Below are positions 33,734 to 42,459 of a stretch of DNA of 52,873 nucleotides, one piece after another. The stretch is from Streptomyces sp. AW19M42 (GTDB lineage: Bacteria > Actinomycetota > Actinomycetes > Streptomycetales > Streptomycetaceae), in the NCBI GenBank assembly GCA_000470535.1, contig CBRG010000246.1, positions 1 through 52,873 on the forward strand, written 5' to 3'. The first letter of the stretch is position 1. Every line of letters starts with the position of its first letter. Under the pieces are notes generated by a model that did not search any database, was not told the DNA's origin, and saw nothing but the letters and a program-made list of their open reading frames with translations. Both the position numbers and the translations under genes were made by a program.

Positions 33734-33994
33734 GTCCCCATGCTGCCGTATGCGGTGTGCGGGATGCGGGCGGGTTCGCGGCGGGCTGAGCGGGTTCCGG
33801 TGCTAGGGCACCGGCGCTCCAAGGGGGCGCCGGTACCTAAGGGCTGTCCCGTAGGGCGTGTTTCGAAAGGAGCACCGTCCGCCCGGACGCCGCGGGGCAG
33901 TCGGGACTTCCAAAAAACGCCCTGGGCGCGGGGATGTTCCTCAGTCGCCGGGCGGGCTGGGATGTGCCGGGGCGGCGGGCCCCCGTGGGGGTGC
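33734..33994. other. Intergenic region with hairpins and a dispersed repeat
   Basis: No gene seen. Overlapping inverted repeats occur: CCGGTGC/GCACCGG (about 33797-33814) and CACCGGCGC/GCGCCGGT (about 33809-33834). GGGCTGTCCCGT at 33841-33852 recurs after the GH35 gene (37299-37310). Next to it, GGCGTGTTTCGAAAGG contains TTTCGAAA (33861-33868), which reminds me of Streptomyces insertion-sequence ends, but no transposase is present. Confidence 0.5.
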
Positions 33995-34339
33995 TCAGGC
34001 CTCGGCGTCGGCGTTCGCGCCGTGCGCGGATTCCTCCGCGATGCGCTCGTGGTGGCGGATGACCTCGGCCACGATGAAGTTCAGCAGCTTCTCGGCGAAA
34101 GCCGGATCCAGGTGGGCGCTCTCCGCCAGCTGCCGCAGCCGGGCGATCTGGCGGGACTCTCTGGCCGGATCGGCCGGGGGAAGCTGGTGGGTGGCCTTGA
34201 GGTGACCAACCTGCTGGGTGCACTTGAAGCGCTCGGCCAGTATGTGGACGACAGCCGCGTCGATGTTGTCGATGCTCTCTCGCAGCCGGTTCAGCTCGGC
34301 GCCTACGGAATCGTCGATGTTGCTCGTGGTCATGGTCAT
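33995..34339 (-). CDS. Chorismate mutase (AroQ class)
   Basis: 114-residue all-helical AroQ-type chorismate mutase, converting chorismate to prephenate for Phe/Tyr synthesis in the cytosol. Family features are LNRLRESIDNIDAAVVHILAERFKCTQQVGHLKATHQLP (first long helix with the catalytic Arg and Lys), then ARESRQIARLRQLAESAHLDP and the last helix FIVAEVIRHHERIAEE. The length is normal for the stand-alone enzyme. The start could be either of two ATGs two codons apart (34339 or 34333). It lies in tandem with the AraC gene upstream (29-bp gap), perhaps by chance. Confidence 0.92.
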   Translation of the reverse strand: MTMTTSNIDDSVGAELNRLRESIDNIDAAVVHILAERFKCTQQVGHLKATHQLPPADPARESRQIARLRQLAESAHLDPAFAEKLLNFIVAEVIRHHERIAEESAHGANADAEA

Positions 34340-34368
34340 CGAGCTTAGAGCCTGTGCGGCGCGGCGGA

Positions 34369-35247
34369 CTACGGAGTGATCGTCGGCGGGTGGTCGGGGT
34401 CCGGCACCCGGTCGCTCCAGCCGCCCGGCACACTGCGCCCCTGCTGCTCACGGAAGCGGACCGGTGCGGTGCCGACCCGGCGGGCGAACAGCCGGGAGAA
34501 GTAGGCCGGATCGTCGTACCCGACGCGGCGGGCGACGGCCGCGACCGGCAGATCGCTGGTGGCGAGGAGCTCCTTGGCGCGGCCGAGCCGGATGCCGAGG
34601 AGGTAGTCCTTCGGGCTGCACCCCGCCCCCCGCCGGACGGCCGTGCGCAGCTCGGCGGCGGTCATCCCGTGCCGTGCGGCGTGCTCGGCGACGGAGAGCG
34701 GCTGGAACGCGTCCCGGGCCATGGCCTGGAGCACCGGGTCCCCGTCGGGGCTGACGTCGGCGCGGGCCCGGCGCAGCGCGACGAGCAGTTCGTGGACGGC
34801 GGCGCCCGTCTCCACTTCGAGCAGCGGGTTGCCGCGGCGCGCCGCCCGGACCATCCGGCCGATGGCGGCCCGGGGTGCCGCCGTGTCGGAGAGGGGGACG
34901 AGGGGGCGGTCCGGCTCGATGTAGCCGAGTTCGGTGTACGTGGTGGTGGCGGGGCCCGTGAAGTCGACGAAGCTCTCGTCCCAGCCGGTGGTGGGGTCGG
35001 CGCCGTAGTGGTGCGGGGTGCCGGGGGTGAGCCAGATCAGGCTGGGTCCGGTGACCGGCGTCCGCCGCCCGTCGGGCCCGGCGAACCATCCGCTGCCGGA
35101 GTTGATGACGACGGCGACGTGGTGGTCCAGGGTGCGGGGGCCGACGGTGGGCAGCGCGCCGTGCTGGAGGCCCACCCCGAGGCAGACCAGGCCGAGGCGG
35201 TGGTGGAGCGGGCTCGGGGTGAAGAAGCGCATCCAGGTGTGGTACAT
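34369..35247 (-). CDS. AraC-family transcriptional regulator
   Basis: 292-residue regulator. The N-terminal cupin-like sugar-binding domain (about 20-150: LDHHVAVVINSGSGWFAGPDG, PSLIWLTPGTPHHYGADP) is followed by two HTH motifs (about 190-285, ending DLPVAAVARRVGYDDPAYFSRLFARRVGTAPVRFREQ). The ATG at 35247 is chosen for GGGGGAG and GAAGG upstream; the reading frame continues far upstream only as the antisense of the GH35 gene. It is divergent from the beta-galactosidase gene, so it probably activates that gene in response to a galactoside. Confidence 0.9.
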   Translation of the reverse strand: MYHTWMRFFTPSPLHHRLGLVCLGVGLQHGALPTVGPRTLDHHVAVVINSGSGWFAGPDGRRTPVTGPSLIWLTPGTPHHYGADPTTGWDESFVDFTGPATTTYTELGYIEPDRPLVPLSDTAAPRAAIGRMVRAARRGNPLLEVETGAAVHELLVALRRARADVSPDGDPVLQAMARDAFQPLSVAEHAARHGMTAAELRTAVRRGAGCSPKDYLLGIRLGRAKELLATSDLPVAAVARRVGYDDPAYFSRLFARRVGTAPVRFREQQGRSVPGGWSDRVPDPDHPPTITP

Positions 35248-35291
35248 CGGCCTTCGCTCCCCCGTTCTCGCGTCGTGCGGCGCCGGTGATG

Positions 35292-35305
35292 TGTCGCTTC
35301 CGACA
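35292..35305. promoter_or_regulatory. Small palindrome between araC-type and GH35 genes
   Basis: TGTCGCTTCCGACA (5-bp arms, 4-bp centre) in the 252-bp divergent gap. It is a candidate regulator half-site pair; weak evidence. Nothing else in the gap stands out. Confidence 0.3.
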
Positions 35306-35499
35306 GCGTCTCTCTTGAGCGGCGCTGCGTCCAAACAGCAATGATCTTTGTCCATGGACCGGCCGCACGCCAGAGGGCGAGGCTGGGTCGCGACATTCCT
35401 CCCGGGTTCGCCCGCTCCGTCACACGTGCCGCGTTCCGGCCGTACCCGGTCGCGGAGCACGGCGTTCCGGGACCGCCCGCACAGGAGAGTACGAGCACG

Positions 35500-37299
35500 A
35501 TGGCTGACTTCACGGTGGGCGACGACGACCACTTCCGGTTCGACGGGCGGCCCGTGCGGCTGCTGTCGGGTGCCCTGCACTACTTCCGGGTGCACGAGGC
35601 GCAGTGGGATCACCGGCTGTCGATGCTGCGGGCGATGGGTCTGAACTGCGTCGAGACATACGTGCCGTGGAATCTCCACGAGCCGTCGCCAGGCCGGTTC
35701 CGGGACGTGGCGGCGCTCGGCCGGTTCCTGGACGCGGCCGGGCGGGCCGGCCTCTGGGCGATCGTCCGCCCGGGGCCGTACATCTGCGCGGAGTGGGAGA
35801 ACGGTGGTCTGCCGGTCTGGGTGACCGGGCGGTACGGCCGGCGGGTGCGGACCCGCGACGCCGGTTATCTGGACGCGGTACGGCGGTGGTTCGCCGAACT
35901 CCTGCCCCAGGTCGTGGAGCGGCAGATCGACCGCGGCGGCCCGGTGATCATGGTCCAGGCGGAGAACGAGTACGGCAGCTACGGCACCGACCTGGACTAT
36001 CTGCGGCAGCTGGCCGCGATGCTCGTCGAGTACGGGGTGAGTGTGCCGCTGTTCACCTCCGACGGGCCGGAGGACCACATGCTGACGGGCGGTTCGGTGC
36101 CCGGTCTGCTGGCCACGGCGAACTTCGGCTCCGGGGCGCGCGAGGCGTTCCGGGTGCTCCGGCGTCACAGGGACGGGGGCCCGCTGATGTGCATGGAGTT
36201 CTGGTGCGGCTGGTTCGAGCACTGGGGTGCCCCGTCGGTCGTACGTGATCCGGCGCGGGCCGCGGAGGCGCTGCGGGAGATCCTGGAGTGCGGGGCGTCG
36301 GTCAACATCTACATGGCGCACGGCGGGACGAACTTCGGCGGCTGGGCGGGCGCCAACCGCGGGGGCCCGCTCCAGGACCAGGAGCTCCAGCCGACGGTGA
36401 CGTCGTACGACTACGACGCGCCGGTCGACGAGTACGGGCGGCCCACGGAGAAGTTCTGGCTGTTCCGGAAGGTCCTCGCCCGGTACGCGGACGGGCCGCT
36501 GCCGGAGCTGCCGCCGGAGCCCGCCGGGCTTGCCGGACCGCTGCGGGCGGAGCTGACCGACTGGGCGCCGCTCCAGGACGTGATGGAGGCGCTCGGGGAC
36601 GAGGAGCAGCCGGAGTCCGGTGTTCCGCCCACGTTCGAGGAACTGGGCGTCGACCGCGGCCTGGTGCGCTACCGGGTCGGCGTGCCGGGTCCCCGACGGC
36701 CGTACGCCCTGGGGGTGTCGGGCCTCCGGGACCGGGCGGTGGTGTACGTGGACGGTGTCCGCCGGGGCGTCCTGAGTGAGGAGGACGGAACGCTTGAGGA
36801 GCCGGTGGCCGGCCCCGCCGAGGTCGAGCTGTGGGTCGAGTCGCTGGGCCGGGTCAACTACGGGCCGCGCCTCGGTGAGGCCAAGGGGATCACCGGGGGC
36901 GTGCTGCACGAACGGCAGTTCCTGCACGGCGTACGGGCGCGGGCCCTGCGGCTGGACGCGTTCGAGGATGCGGCGGCGGTGGCCGGTGTCCCGTTCGTCC
37001 CGCTCGACGGATCCGGGCGCGGCGGCCTGTACCGGGGCTCCTTCGAGCTCGCGGACGCCGGCGGCACCGGGCACGCGGGCCTCGAACTGCCGGGCTGGAC
37101 GCGCGGATTCGTCTGGGTGAACGGGTTCTGCCTGGGGCGGTACTGGTCGACGGGCCCGCAGCACACGCTGTACGTACCGGGTCCGGTGCTCCGGGAAGGG
37201 CGCAACGAGGTGTGGGTGCTGGAGGTGGAGGACGCGGGCGCGCCGTACGCGGAGCTGGGTCCGGGGCTGCCGTCGCGGAACGCGGCGGGCACCGTCTAG
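35500..37299 (+). CDS. GH35 beta-galactosidase
   Basis: 599-residue family 35 glycosidase that removes beta-galactose residues with retention. The catalytic TIM barrel (about 1-330) has the acid/base Glu157 in AENEYGSYG and nucleophile Glu233 in CMEFWCGWFEHWG. VRPGPYICAEWENGGLPVW and NIYMAHGGTNFGGWAGAN are strong family signatures. Two C-terminal beta-sandwich domains follow (about 390-590). There is no signal peptide, so the enzyme is intracellular and acts on imported oligosaccharides. The start ATG is preceded by AGGAG; longer upstream in-frame starts lack family similarity. It is divergent from an AraC regulator. Confidence 0.94.
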   Translation: MADFTVGDDDHFRFDGRPVRLLSGALHYFRVHEAQWDHRLSMLRAMGLNCVETYVPWNLHEPSPGRFRDVAALGRFLDAAGRAGLWAIVRPGPYICAEWENGGLPVWVTGRYGRRVRTRDAGYLDAVRRWFAELLPQVVERQIDRGGPVIMVQAENEYGSYGTDLDYLRQLAAMLVEYGVSVPLFTSDGPEDHMLTGGSVPGLLATANFGSGAREAFRVLRRHRDGGPLMCMEFWCGWFEHWGAPSVVRDPARAAEALREILECGASVNIYMAHGGTNFGGWAGANRGGPLQDQELQPTVTSYDYDAPVDEYGRPTEKFWLFRKVLARYADGPLPELPPEPAGLAGPLRAELTDWAPLQDVMEALGDEEQPESGVPPTFEELGVDRGLVRYRVGVPGPRRPYALGVSGLRDRAVVYVDGVRRGVLSEEDGTLEEPVAGPAEVELWVESLGRVNYGPRLGEAKGITGGVLHERQFLHGVRARALRLDAFEDAAAVAGVPFVPLDGSGRGGLYRGSFELADAGGTGHAGLELPGWTRGFVWVNGFCLGRYWSTGPQHTLYVPGPVLREGRNEVWVLEVEDAGAPYAELGPGLPSRNAAGTV

Positions 37300-37338
37300 G
37301 GCTGTCCCGTCATCCCCGGTGGATCAGGGGACGACGGG
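37299..37338 (+). terminator. Terminator after the GH35 gene, containing a dispersed repeat
   Basis: CCCGTCATCCCC (37306-37317) pairs with GGGGACGACGGG (37327-37338), one mismatch, 9-nt loop. Its left edge GGGCTGTCCCGT (37299-37310) is identical to 33841-33852. Confidence 0.65.
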
Positions 37339-37409
37339 CCCTAGGAGCCGCCCGGCGCCCGTCCCGCTACTGTGGGCGGGAGCCGAGTGGCACGGACGGG
37401 GGTGAGGGT

Positions 37410-38318
37410 GTGAGCGACAGCCCCCACGGCAGCCCGGTGGTGCACGGCTTCCCGCACCTGGCCACCGTCCGGTCCGCGGTCACCGCGCTGTACCGGCGGC
37501 TGTCGTACGACGGTGTGCACCGCTTCGCGCCGAGCCTGCTGCCCGCCGACGCCGCCTTCGCGGACGCGGACGATCTGCATCTCGGCGCGCAGCGCGTGGC
37601 GCGGGCGATGGTGCAGCACCTGCGTCTGCCGGACGCCCGTATGGTCGTGGCGTTCCGTGCGATGGAGCATGCGGGAAGTGTCGAACTCGCGGCCGGTCCG
37701 GAGTACTTCATCGAGCTCAACGACCGGTTCCGCACCCACCGCAGGGACATCGGGGCCGCGCTGTCGCACGAGGTCATGCACGTGCTGCTGCACCGGCTGG
37801 ACCTCCAGTTCCCGGGGACCCGCGACAACGAGATCCTCACCGACACCGCGGCCGCCTATCTGGGGGCGGGCTGGCTGCTGCTGGACGCGTTCCGGGAGGA
37901 CGCCACCTCCAGCCAGAAGCTGGGCTACCTCACCCCGGAGGAGTTCGGGTACGTACTGGCCAAGCGGGCTCTCGCCTTCGACGAGGACCCCTCGCCCTGG
38001 TTCACCAGTCCGCAGGCCTACACCGCGTACACGAAGGGCCGGGCGCAGGCCCTGCGCGAGAGTCTGCAGCCGCCGCTGACGGCGGCCGGCTGGGCGGGCC
38101 GGCGCCGGTACGCCAAGGACCGGCGGTACGCCCAGGACCATCCCGGTGCGGCTGCGGCCCCGGGGCCCGAGCCCCCGTACGCGTTCGAGACCGGCCGGGA
38201 CGGGCTGCGGGTCGCCTTCGCGTGCCCGACCTGCCATCAGCGCAACAGGGTGCCGGTGCGCGGCCGGGTGCGGGCCAGGTGCGCGCTGTGCCGCACGGTG
38301 CTGGACTGCACGACCTGA
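37410..38318 (+). CDS. Putative zinc metallopeptidase with C-terminal zinc ribbon
   Basis: 302 residues. H120-E-V-M-H124 (ALSHEVMHVLLHRLD), followed by E141 and D145 (NEILTDTAAAYLGAGW), looks like a zincin active site with a downstream third ligand. No signal peptide is seen, so the protein is cytosolic. A C-terminal rubredoxin-type ribbon has C272/C275 (CPTC) and C291/C294 (CALC). A Lys/Arg/Tyr-rich linker joins the two (KDRRYAQD region). The GTG at 37410 directly precedes the Ser-Asp-Ser-Pro opening, after which similarity-like sequence begins. It is followed 48 bp later by the ankyrin gene on the same strand. I do not recognise a named family. Confidence 0.65.
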   Translation: MSDSPHGSPVVHGFPHLATVRSAVTALYRRLSYDGVHRFAPSLLPADAAFADADDLHLGAQRVARAMVQHLRLPDARMVVAFRAMEHAGSVELAAGPEYFIELNDRFRTHRRDIGAALSHEVMHVLLHRLDLQFPGTRDNEILTDTAAAYLGAGWLLLDAFREDATSSQKLGYLTPEEFGYVLAKRALAFDEDPSPWFTSPQAYTAYTKGRAQALRESLQPPLTAAGWAGRRRYAKDRRYAQDHPGAAAAPGPEPPYAFETGRDGLRVAFACPTCHQRNRVPVRGRVRARCALCRTVLDCTT

Positions 38319-38366
38319 GCCGCCGCCCGCAACGGGCCTTGGCGCGAAAGGTATTACAGTCGAAAT

Positions 38367-39368
38367 GTGGCAGAAGACCCGATGACGTGGGCGGACGCGG
38401 CGGCGGACGGGCAGAGCCTGTTCGAGGCCGTGTACGAGGGCGAGGACGCCGTCGTACGGCTGCTCCGCGCCGGTGCGCCCGCGGAGTCGTCCGACGAGAG
38501 CGGCGCGAGCCCGCTCTATCTGGCCGCGGTCTCTGACCGGCCGGGCGTGGTGCGGTTGCTCCTCGCCGCGGGCGCCGACCCGGACCGGGCCTGTGGTCCG
38601 GAATCGGGCGACCTGCCGATCTGCGGGGCGGCGTGCGGGGGTCACACCGAGGTGGTCGAGGCGCTGCTGTCGGCCGGCGCCCGGCCGGATCTGCGCGAGC
38701 AGTTCGGGTTCACGGCGCTGCGCTGGGCGGTGGGTCTCGGCCACGCGGGGACCGCGCGCACCCTGCTCGCCCATGGCGCCGACCCCTGTCTGCCGGGGCC
38801 GGAGGGCGAGGCACCGCTCTTCCTGGCCGCCCGCAGGGGCTCCCTCGAAACCGTCCGGGCGCTGCTGCGCCACGGTGCGGGAGCACCTGAGGGGGCGTTG
38901 GAGGAGGCACTCGGCGAGGCACGCCGGATGCTGGACGTGGACCTCGAACAGGAGATGCGCGGCGGACTGCTGGAGGCGTACGGGGACACGGACGCGCACC
39001 GCGTATCGGTGCGCCGTGCCGTCGTCGACGGCGGGGAGACGCTGACGGTCGAGCTGGTGCGGGGGAACGGGGATCCGTTCGCGGGCCAGGACCAGCAGAC
39101 GGGGCACGGTGCGATCGCCACGCTCCTGGAGAACGAGCTGGGGCTGCTTGCCCCGTTCGAGGAACTGGCCCGGCGGGCGCTGCGCTCCGGGAGCCCGGAC
39201 CTGGACAACTGGCACGCCTGTGCGGAGGCGCTGCGCGAGCGCGGCGACGAGGAGACCCGGCAGGCGGCGGCCGCGTGGTGTGCGGCGGGTGATCCGTTGC
39301 GCCGGACGTTCGGCGCGGACGTCCTGGCACGGCTGGGGGCGGCACGAACAATCCCGTCCGGCGATTGA
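38367..39368 (+). CDS. Ankyrin-repeat protein
   Basis: 333 residues. The N-terminal two thirds (about 10-175) hold about five ankyrin repeats with the usual G-x-SPLYLAA...GVVRLLLAAGADP pattern (second repeat SPLYLAAVSDRPGVVRLLLAAGADPD). This is followed by a helical region without a known domain, with an R...DLEQEMRGGLLEAYGD stretch and an acidic end. Ankyrin repeats bind other proteins; the partner is unknown, possibly the metallopeptidase-like protein encoded just upstream. The GTG at 38367 or the ATG five codons later could start it; the GTG is kept because GAAAGG lies upstream. Confidence 0.82.
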   Translation: MAEDPMTWADAAADGQSLFEAVYEGEDAVVRLLRAGAPAESSDESGASPLYLAAVSDRPGVVRLLLAAGADPDRACGPESGDLPICGAACGGHTEVVEALLSAGARPDLREQFGFTALRWAVGLGHAGTARTLLAHGADPCLPGPEGEAPLFLAARRGSLETVRALLRHGAGAPEGALEEALGEARRMLDVDLEQEMRGGLLEAYGDTDAHRVSVRRAVVDGGETLTVELVRGNGDPFAGQDQQTGHGAIATLLENELGLLAPFEELARRALRSGSPDLDNWHACAEALRERGDEETRQAAAAWCAAGDPLRRTFGADVLARLGAARTIPSGD

Positions 39369-39447
39369 GGACGGAGCGTCAGCCGGGTGGTCCCGGGCAC
39401 TGCTTCCGTACTCGATCGCCGGACGGGCTCAAGTGGCGAACGTACCG

Positions 39448-41028
39448 CTACGCCGCGCGGCGCCCGCGCGCAGGCGCACCGCTGCGGCCGGAGCCGCCGG
39501 AGCGACCCGCTCCCCCGGTGCCCGTGCCGGCGCCTCCGGCACCGGATCCGCGCCGGCCGCGCCCACGCGTGCCCGAGCGGAAACCGCCGCCGGTACCCGC
39601 ACCGGACCCGGTGGAACCGGACCGCGTACGCGGCTTCGGCTGGGTCGGCTGCGGGATCTCGACCACGATGGCGATGCCGGACGGCTCACGCGCGCCGGTG
39701 ATCCGGGCGAGCTCCTCGTCGGTGGACTTGATCCGGGTGGTGTGCGGCGCGATGCCCGCGTCCTGCATCAGCCGGGTCATCTCCCGCTTCTCCTCGGGCA
39801 GCACCAGCGTGACGACGCTGCCGGACTCCCCGGCGCGCGCCGTGCGTCCGCCGCGGTGGAGGTAGTCCTTGTGGTCGGTGGGCGGGTCCACGTTGACGAC
39901 CAGGTCGAGGTCGTCGACATGGATGCCGCGCGCCGCCACGTTCGTCGCGACGAGCGCCGTGACCTGGCCGTTTTTGAACTGGTCCAGGGTCCGGTTGCGC
40001 TGCGGCTGCGAGCGGCCGCCGTGCAGGGCCGCGGCCCGGACACCGCTGGCGAGCAGCCGCTTGGCGAAGCGGTCGGCGGCGCGCTTGGTGTCGACGAACA
40101 TGATCACTCGGCCCTCACGGGCGGCGATCTTCGTGGCGACGGCCTTCTTGTCGGTCTCGTCGAGCACGTGGAGCACATGGTGCTCCATGGTGGTGACGGC
40201 ACCGGCGGACGGGTCGACCGAGTGCACGACGGGGTCGGTCAGGAACATCTTGACCAGCCGGTCGATGTTCTTGTCCAGGGTCGCGGAGAAGAGCATCCGC
40301 TGCCCGTCCGGCTCGACCTGCTTGAGCAGGGCGACGACCTGCGGCATGAAGCCCATGTCGGCCATCTGGTCGGCCTCGTCGAGGACGGTGATGGCGACCT
40401 GGTCGAGGCGGCAGTCGCCGCGTTCGATGAGGTCCTTGAGCCGGCCAGGCGTGGCGACGAGCACCTCGGCGCCGCGGCGCAGGGTGCCGGACTGCTTGCT
40501 GATCGACATCCCGCCGACGACGGTGGCCATCCGCAGGTTGACCGAGGTGGCGTAGGGCGTCAGCGCGTCGGTGACCTGCTGGGCGAGCTCGCGGGTCGGG
40601 ACGAGGACGAGGACGAGCGGCGCCTTCGGCTCGGAGCGCCGTCCGGCGGTGCGGGCCAGCAGCGCGAGGCCGAAGGCGAGGGTCTTGCCGGAGCCGGTGC
40701 GGCCGCGGCCGAGGATGTCCCGGCCGGCGAGCGAGTTCGGCAGGGTGGCGCCCTGGATGGGGAAGGGGTCGGTGACGCCCTGCGCGGCAAGGGTTTTCAG
40801 CAGGGCGGCGGGCATGTCCAGCTCGGCGAACGCCTCGACGGCGGGCAGTGCGGGGGTCATGGTGTCGGGCAGGGCGAACTCACCCTGCGGCGGCGTGGCC
40901 TTGCGACGCGGCGACGCCTTGCCGGATCCCTTGCCGGAACCCTGTGCGGTTGCCTTTGCCTGGGCCGTGCCACGCCCCCTCGACGGGCGATTGCGGGCGG
41001 GACGGTCCTGACGTTCGGAGCGGGTCAT
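39448..41028 (-). CDS. DEAD-box RNA helicase
   Basis: 526-residue ATP-dependent RNA helicase. The N-terminus is basic and Gly/Ser/Lys-rich (1-50), then comes the Q-motif region PFPIQGATLPNSLAGRDILGRG, Walker A RTGSGKT, PTRELAQQ, the DEAD box VLDEADQM, SAT (FSATLD) and motif VI HRGGRTARAG. The C-terminal tail (about 460-526) is RGG-like (Arg/Gly/Ser-rich), suited to RNA binding. The ATG at 41028 is set by AGGAGGG about 10 bp upstream; the open frame further upstream has no helicase character. A cold-shock protein gene lies directly upstream on the same strand, so both may act on cold-structured RNA. Confidence 0.93.
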   Translation of the reverse strand: MTRSERQDRPARNRPSRGRGTAQAKATAQGSGKGSGKASPRRKATPPQGEFALPDTMTPALPAVEAFAELDMPAALLKTLAAQGVTDPFPIQGATLPNSLAGRDILGRGRTGSGKTLAFGLALLARTAGRRSEPKAPLVLVLVPTRELAQQVTDALTPYATSVNLRMATVVGGMSISKQSGTLRRGAEVLVATPGRLKDLIERGDCRLDQVAITVLDEADQMADMGFMPQVVALLKQVEPDGQRMLFSATLDKNIDRLVKMFLTDPVVHSVDPSAGAVTTMEHHVLHVLDETDKKAVATKIAAREGRVIMFVDTKRAADRFAKRLLASGVRAAALHGGRSQPQRNRTLDQFKNGQVTALVATNVAARGIHVDDLDLVVNVDPPTDHKDYLHRGGRTARAGESGSVVTLVLPEEKREMTRLMQDAGIAPHTTRIKSTDEELARITGAREPSGIAIVVEIPQPTQPKPRTRSGSTGSGAGTGGGFRSGTRGRGRRGSGAGGAGTGTGGAGRSGGSGRSGAPARGRRAA

Positions 41029-41212
41029 ACGGAATTGCCCTCCTGGGGATTCCTGGGAACTACGTGGGACTGCTGGGACTTTGCCGGGGCCCGCGCGGAT
41101 GCGGACTGCTGCACGCGGTGCGCGGGGGCCCGGGACACCCGGGGTGCTTCGTCGCACCCGGTGCGGGGCGCCCGTGGGCGCCCGGAACGTACGTATTCCC
41201 AGGGACAGCACA

Positions 41213-41249
41213 AGCCGGGACCCGCACCTTCACGGTGCGGGCCCCGGCT
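41213..41249 (-). terminator. Terminator after the cold-shock gene
   Basis: 16-bp stem (41213-41228 / 41234-41249; inner CCCGCACC/GGTGCGGG, outer AGCCGGG/CCCGGCT) with one mismatch and loop TTCAC, 21 bp beyond the cold-shock stop. Confidence 0.85.
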
Positions 41250-41269
41250 GCGAGGTACGCGTCCGGCAA

Positions 41270-41473
41270 TTAGGCCGGGACGATGTTCTCCGCCTGCGGG
41301 CCCTTCTGGCCCTGCGTGACGTCGAAGGAGACCTTCTGGCCCTCCTGGAGCTCACGGAAGCCCTGGGTGGCGATGTTGGAGTAGTGGGCGAAGACGTCAG
41401 CGCCGCCGCCGTCCTGCTCGATGAAGCCGAAGCCCTTTTCCGAGTTGAACCACTTCACGGTTCCAGTAGCCAT
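41270..41473 (-). CDS. Cold-shock domain protein (CspA-like)
   Basis: 67-residue single OB-fold RNA/ssDNA chaperone. [23 protein letters not shown] carries RNP1 (KGFGFI) and VFAHY is RNP2. [24 protein letters not shown] completes the fold. The length is exact for the family. AGGAGAATGAC lies upstream of the ATG. The leader of about 120 nt (41474-41600) is long for a Streptomyces mRNA, as in other cold-shock genes where the leader controls translation. It ends in a strong terminator before the DEAD-box gene. Confidence 0.96.
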   Translation of the reverse strand: MATGTVKWFNSEKGFGFIEQDGGGADVFAHYSNIATQGFRELQEGQKVSFDVTQGQKGPQAENIVPA

Positions 41474-41572
41474 GTCATTCTCCTAAAACAGGTGCAGTGC
41501 CGGAAATCCGCACTTTACGAATTCCAAGTCGCCGCATTGAGCCCCACCCGGAGAAAGCCGGAAAACAATAAA

Positions 41573-41631
41573 GCGCCTGAGGAAGCATTCCCGTCAGGCG
41601 CACATAAAGTTCATGGGTACCAAAACTGCAA
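41573..41631 (-). promoter_or_regulatory. Candidate cold-shock promoter and hairpin
   Basis: On the minus strand, TTGCAG (41626-41631), a 17-bp spacer and TTTATG (41603-41608) resemble a vegetative promoter. Just inside it, GCGCCTGA (41573-41580) pairs with TCAGGCGC (41594-41601) around a 13-nt loop, either the first leader hairpin or an upstream terminator for the TetR gene. The remaining gene-free sequence (41632-41777) shows nothing more. Confidence 0.45.
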
Positions 41632-41777
41632 CCGGACCACCGTAGCACGATCTGCCGACCAGCGGTGGGACACGCCACGCCGCCGGCCGGCTGTTTCCCG
41701 GGTGAACCCATGGGGCGCAAGGGACGGAGCCGTTCGAAGATCGCCGAAGAGAGGACCGGCGACGGCTCCGGATCGCC

Positions 41778-42389
41778 TCAGCCGCGCAGGGCGATCCCGT
41801 CCAGGACCATCGACAGGTACTGGCGGGCGATCTCCTCCGGGCTGTGCTGTCCGCCCGGCCGGTACCAGGAGGCGGCGACCCAGACGGTGTCGCGGACGAA
41901 CCGGTAGGTGAGGCGGATGTCGAGGTCGGCACGGAAGACACGGTCCGCGACGCCGCGCTCCAGGGTGCCGAGCCAGGCCTTCTCGAACTTCTGCTGGGAG
42001 TCGACGAGGTACTGGAACCTCGGCTGGGCCGCCAGGTGCTGGGACTCCTTCTGGTAGATGGCGACGGCGGCACGGTGCCGGTCGATCTCGCGGAAGGACT
42101 CGGTGACGAGCGCCTCGATGGTCTCCCTGGGGCCGAGCCCGGCGTCGAGCACCGCGTCGTACCCCTCCCACAGCTCGTTCAGGAAGGTGGAGAGGATCTC
42201 GTCGACCATCGATTCCTTGGAATCGAAGTGGTAGTAGAGGCTGCCCGCGAGCATCCCGGCCGCGTCCGCGATCCGGCGGACGGTCGTGGCGTTGTATCCC
42301 TGCGCGGCGAACACCTCCGCGGCGGTGGCGAGCAGCTCGCCGCGCCGCTCGGGGGAGGGCGTCGCCTGTGGCTTCTTCTTGGTAGGCAC
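41778..42389 (-). CDS. TetR-family regulator, KstR2-like
   Basis: 203-residue TetR regulator. The HTH (about 14-60: RRGELLATAAEVFAAQGYNATTVRRIADAAGMLAGSLYYHFDSKESMVDEIL) and the C-terminal domain closely follow the layout of mycobacterial KstR2 as I remember it (VIYQxExQxLAxQPRFxYxxD, then RFIRDTTWVSVRWYRPGG-like RFVRDTVWVAASWYRPGG). KstR2 represses sterol side-ring (HIP) catabolism and responds to a CoA ester. No such catabolic genes lie here, so the target set must be elsewhere, perhaps acyl-CoA metabolism. The 70-bp gap to the PPOX gene contains no clear palindrome. Confidence 0.8.
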   Translation of the reverse strand: MPTKKKPQATPSPERRGELLATAAEVFAAQGYNATTVRRIADAAGMLAGSLYYHFDSKESMVDEILSTFLNELWEGYDAVLDAGLGPRETIEALVTESFREIDRHRAAVAIYQKESQHLAAQPRFQYLVDSQQKFEKAWLGTLERGVADRVFRADLDIRLTYRFVRDTVWVAASWYRPGGQHSPEEIARQYLSMVLDGIALRG

Positions 42390-42459
42390 CCGACCATTCT
42401 CCGCCCGGCCGTCTCCCCCGCCGCCCTACGGGCCCGTGGGCGCCCTGCCGGGCCCCTGC

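Noticed and set aside
33841..33868. Intact insertion sequence
   Set aside because: No transposase frame or paired inverted ends are visible; only a possible scar.
35248..37164. Upstream in-frame extension of the AraC regulator gene
   Set aside because: It is only the antisense of the GH35 gene; a good ribosome site and the family start lie at 35247.
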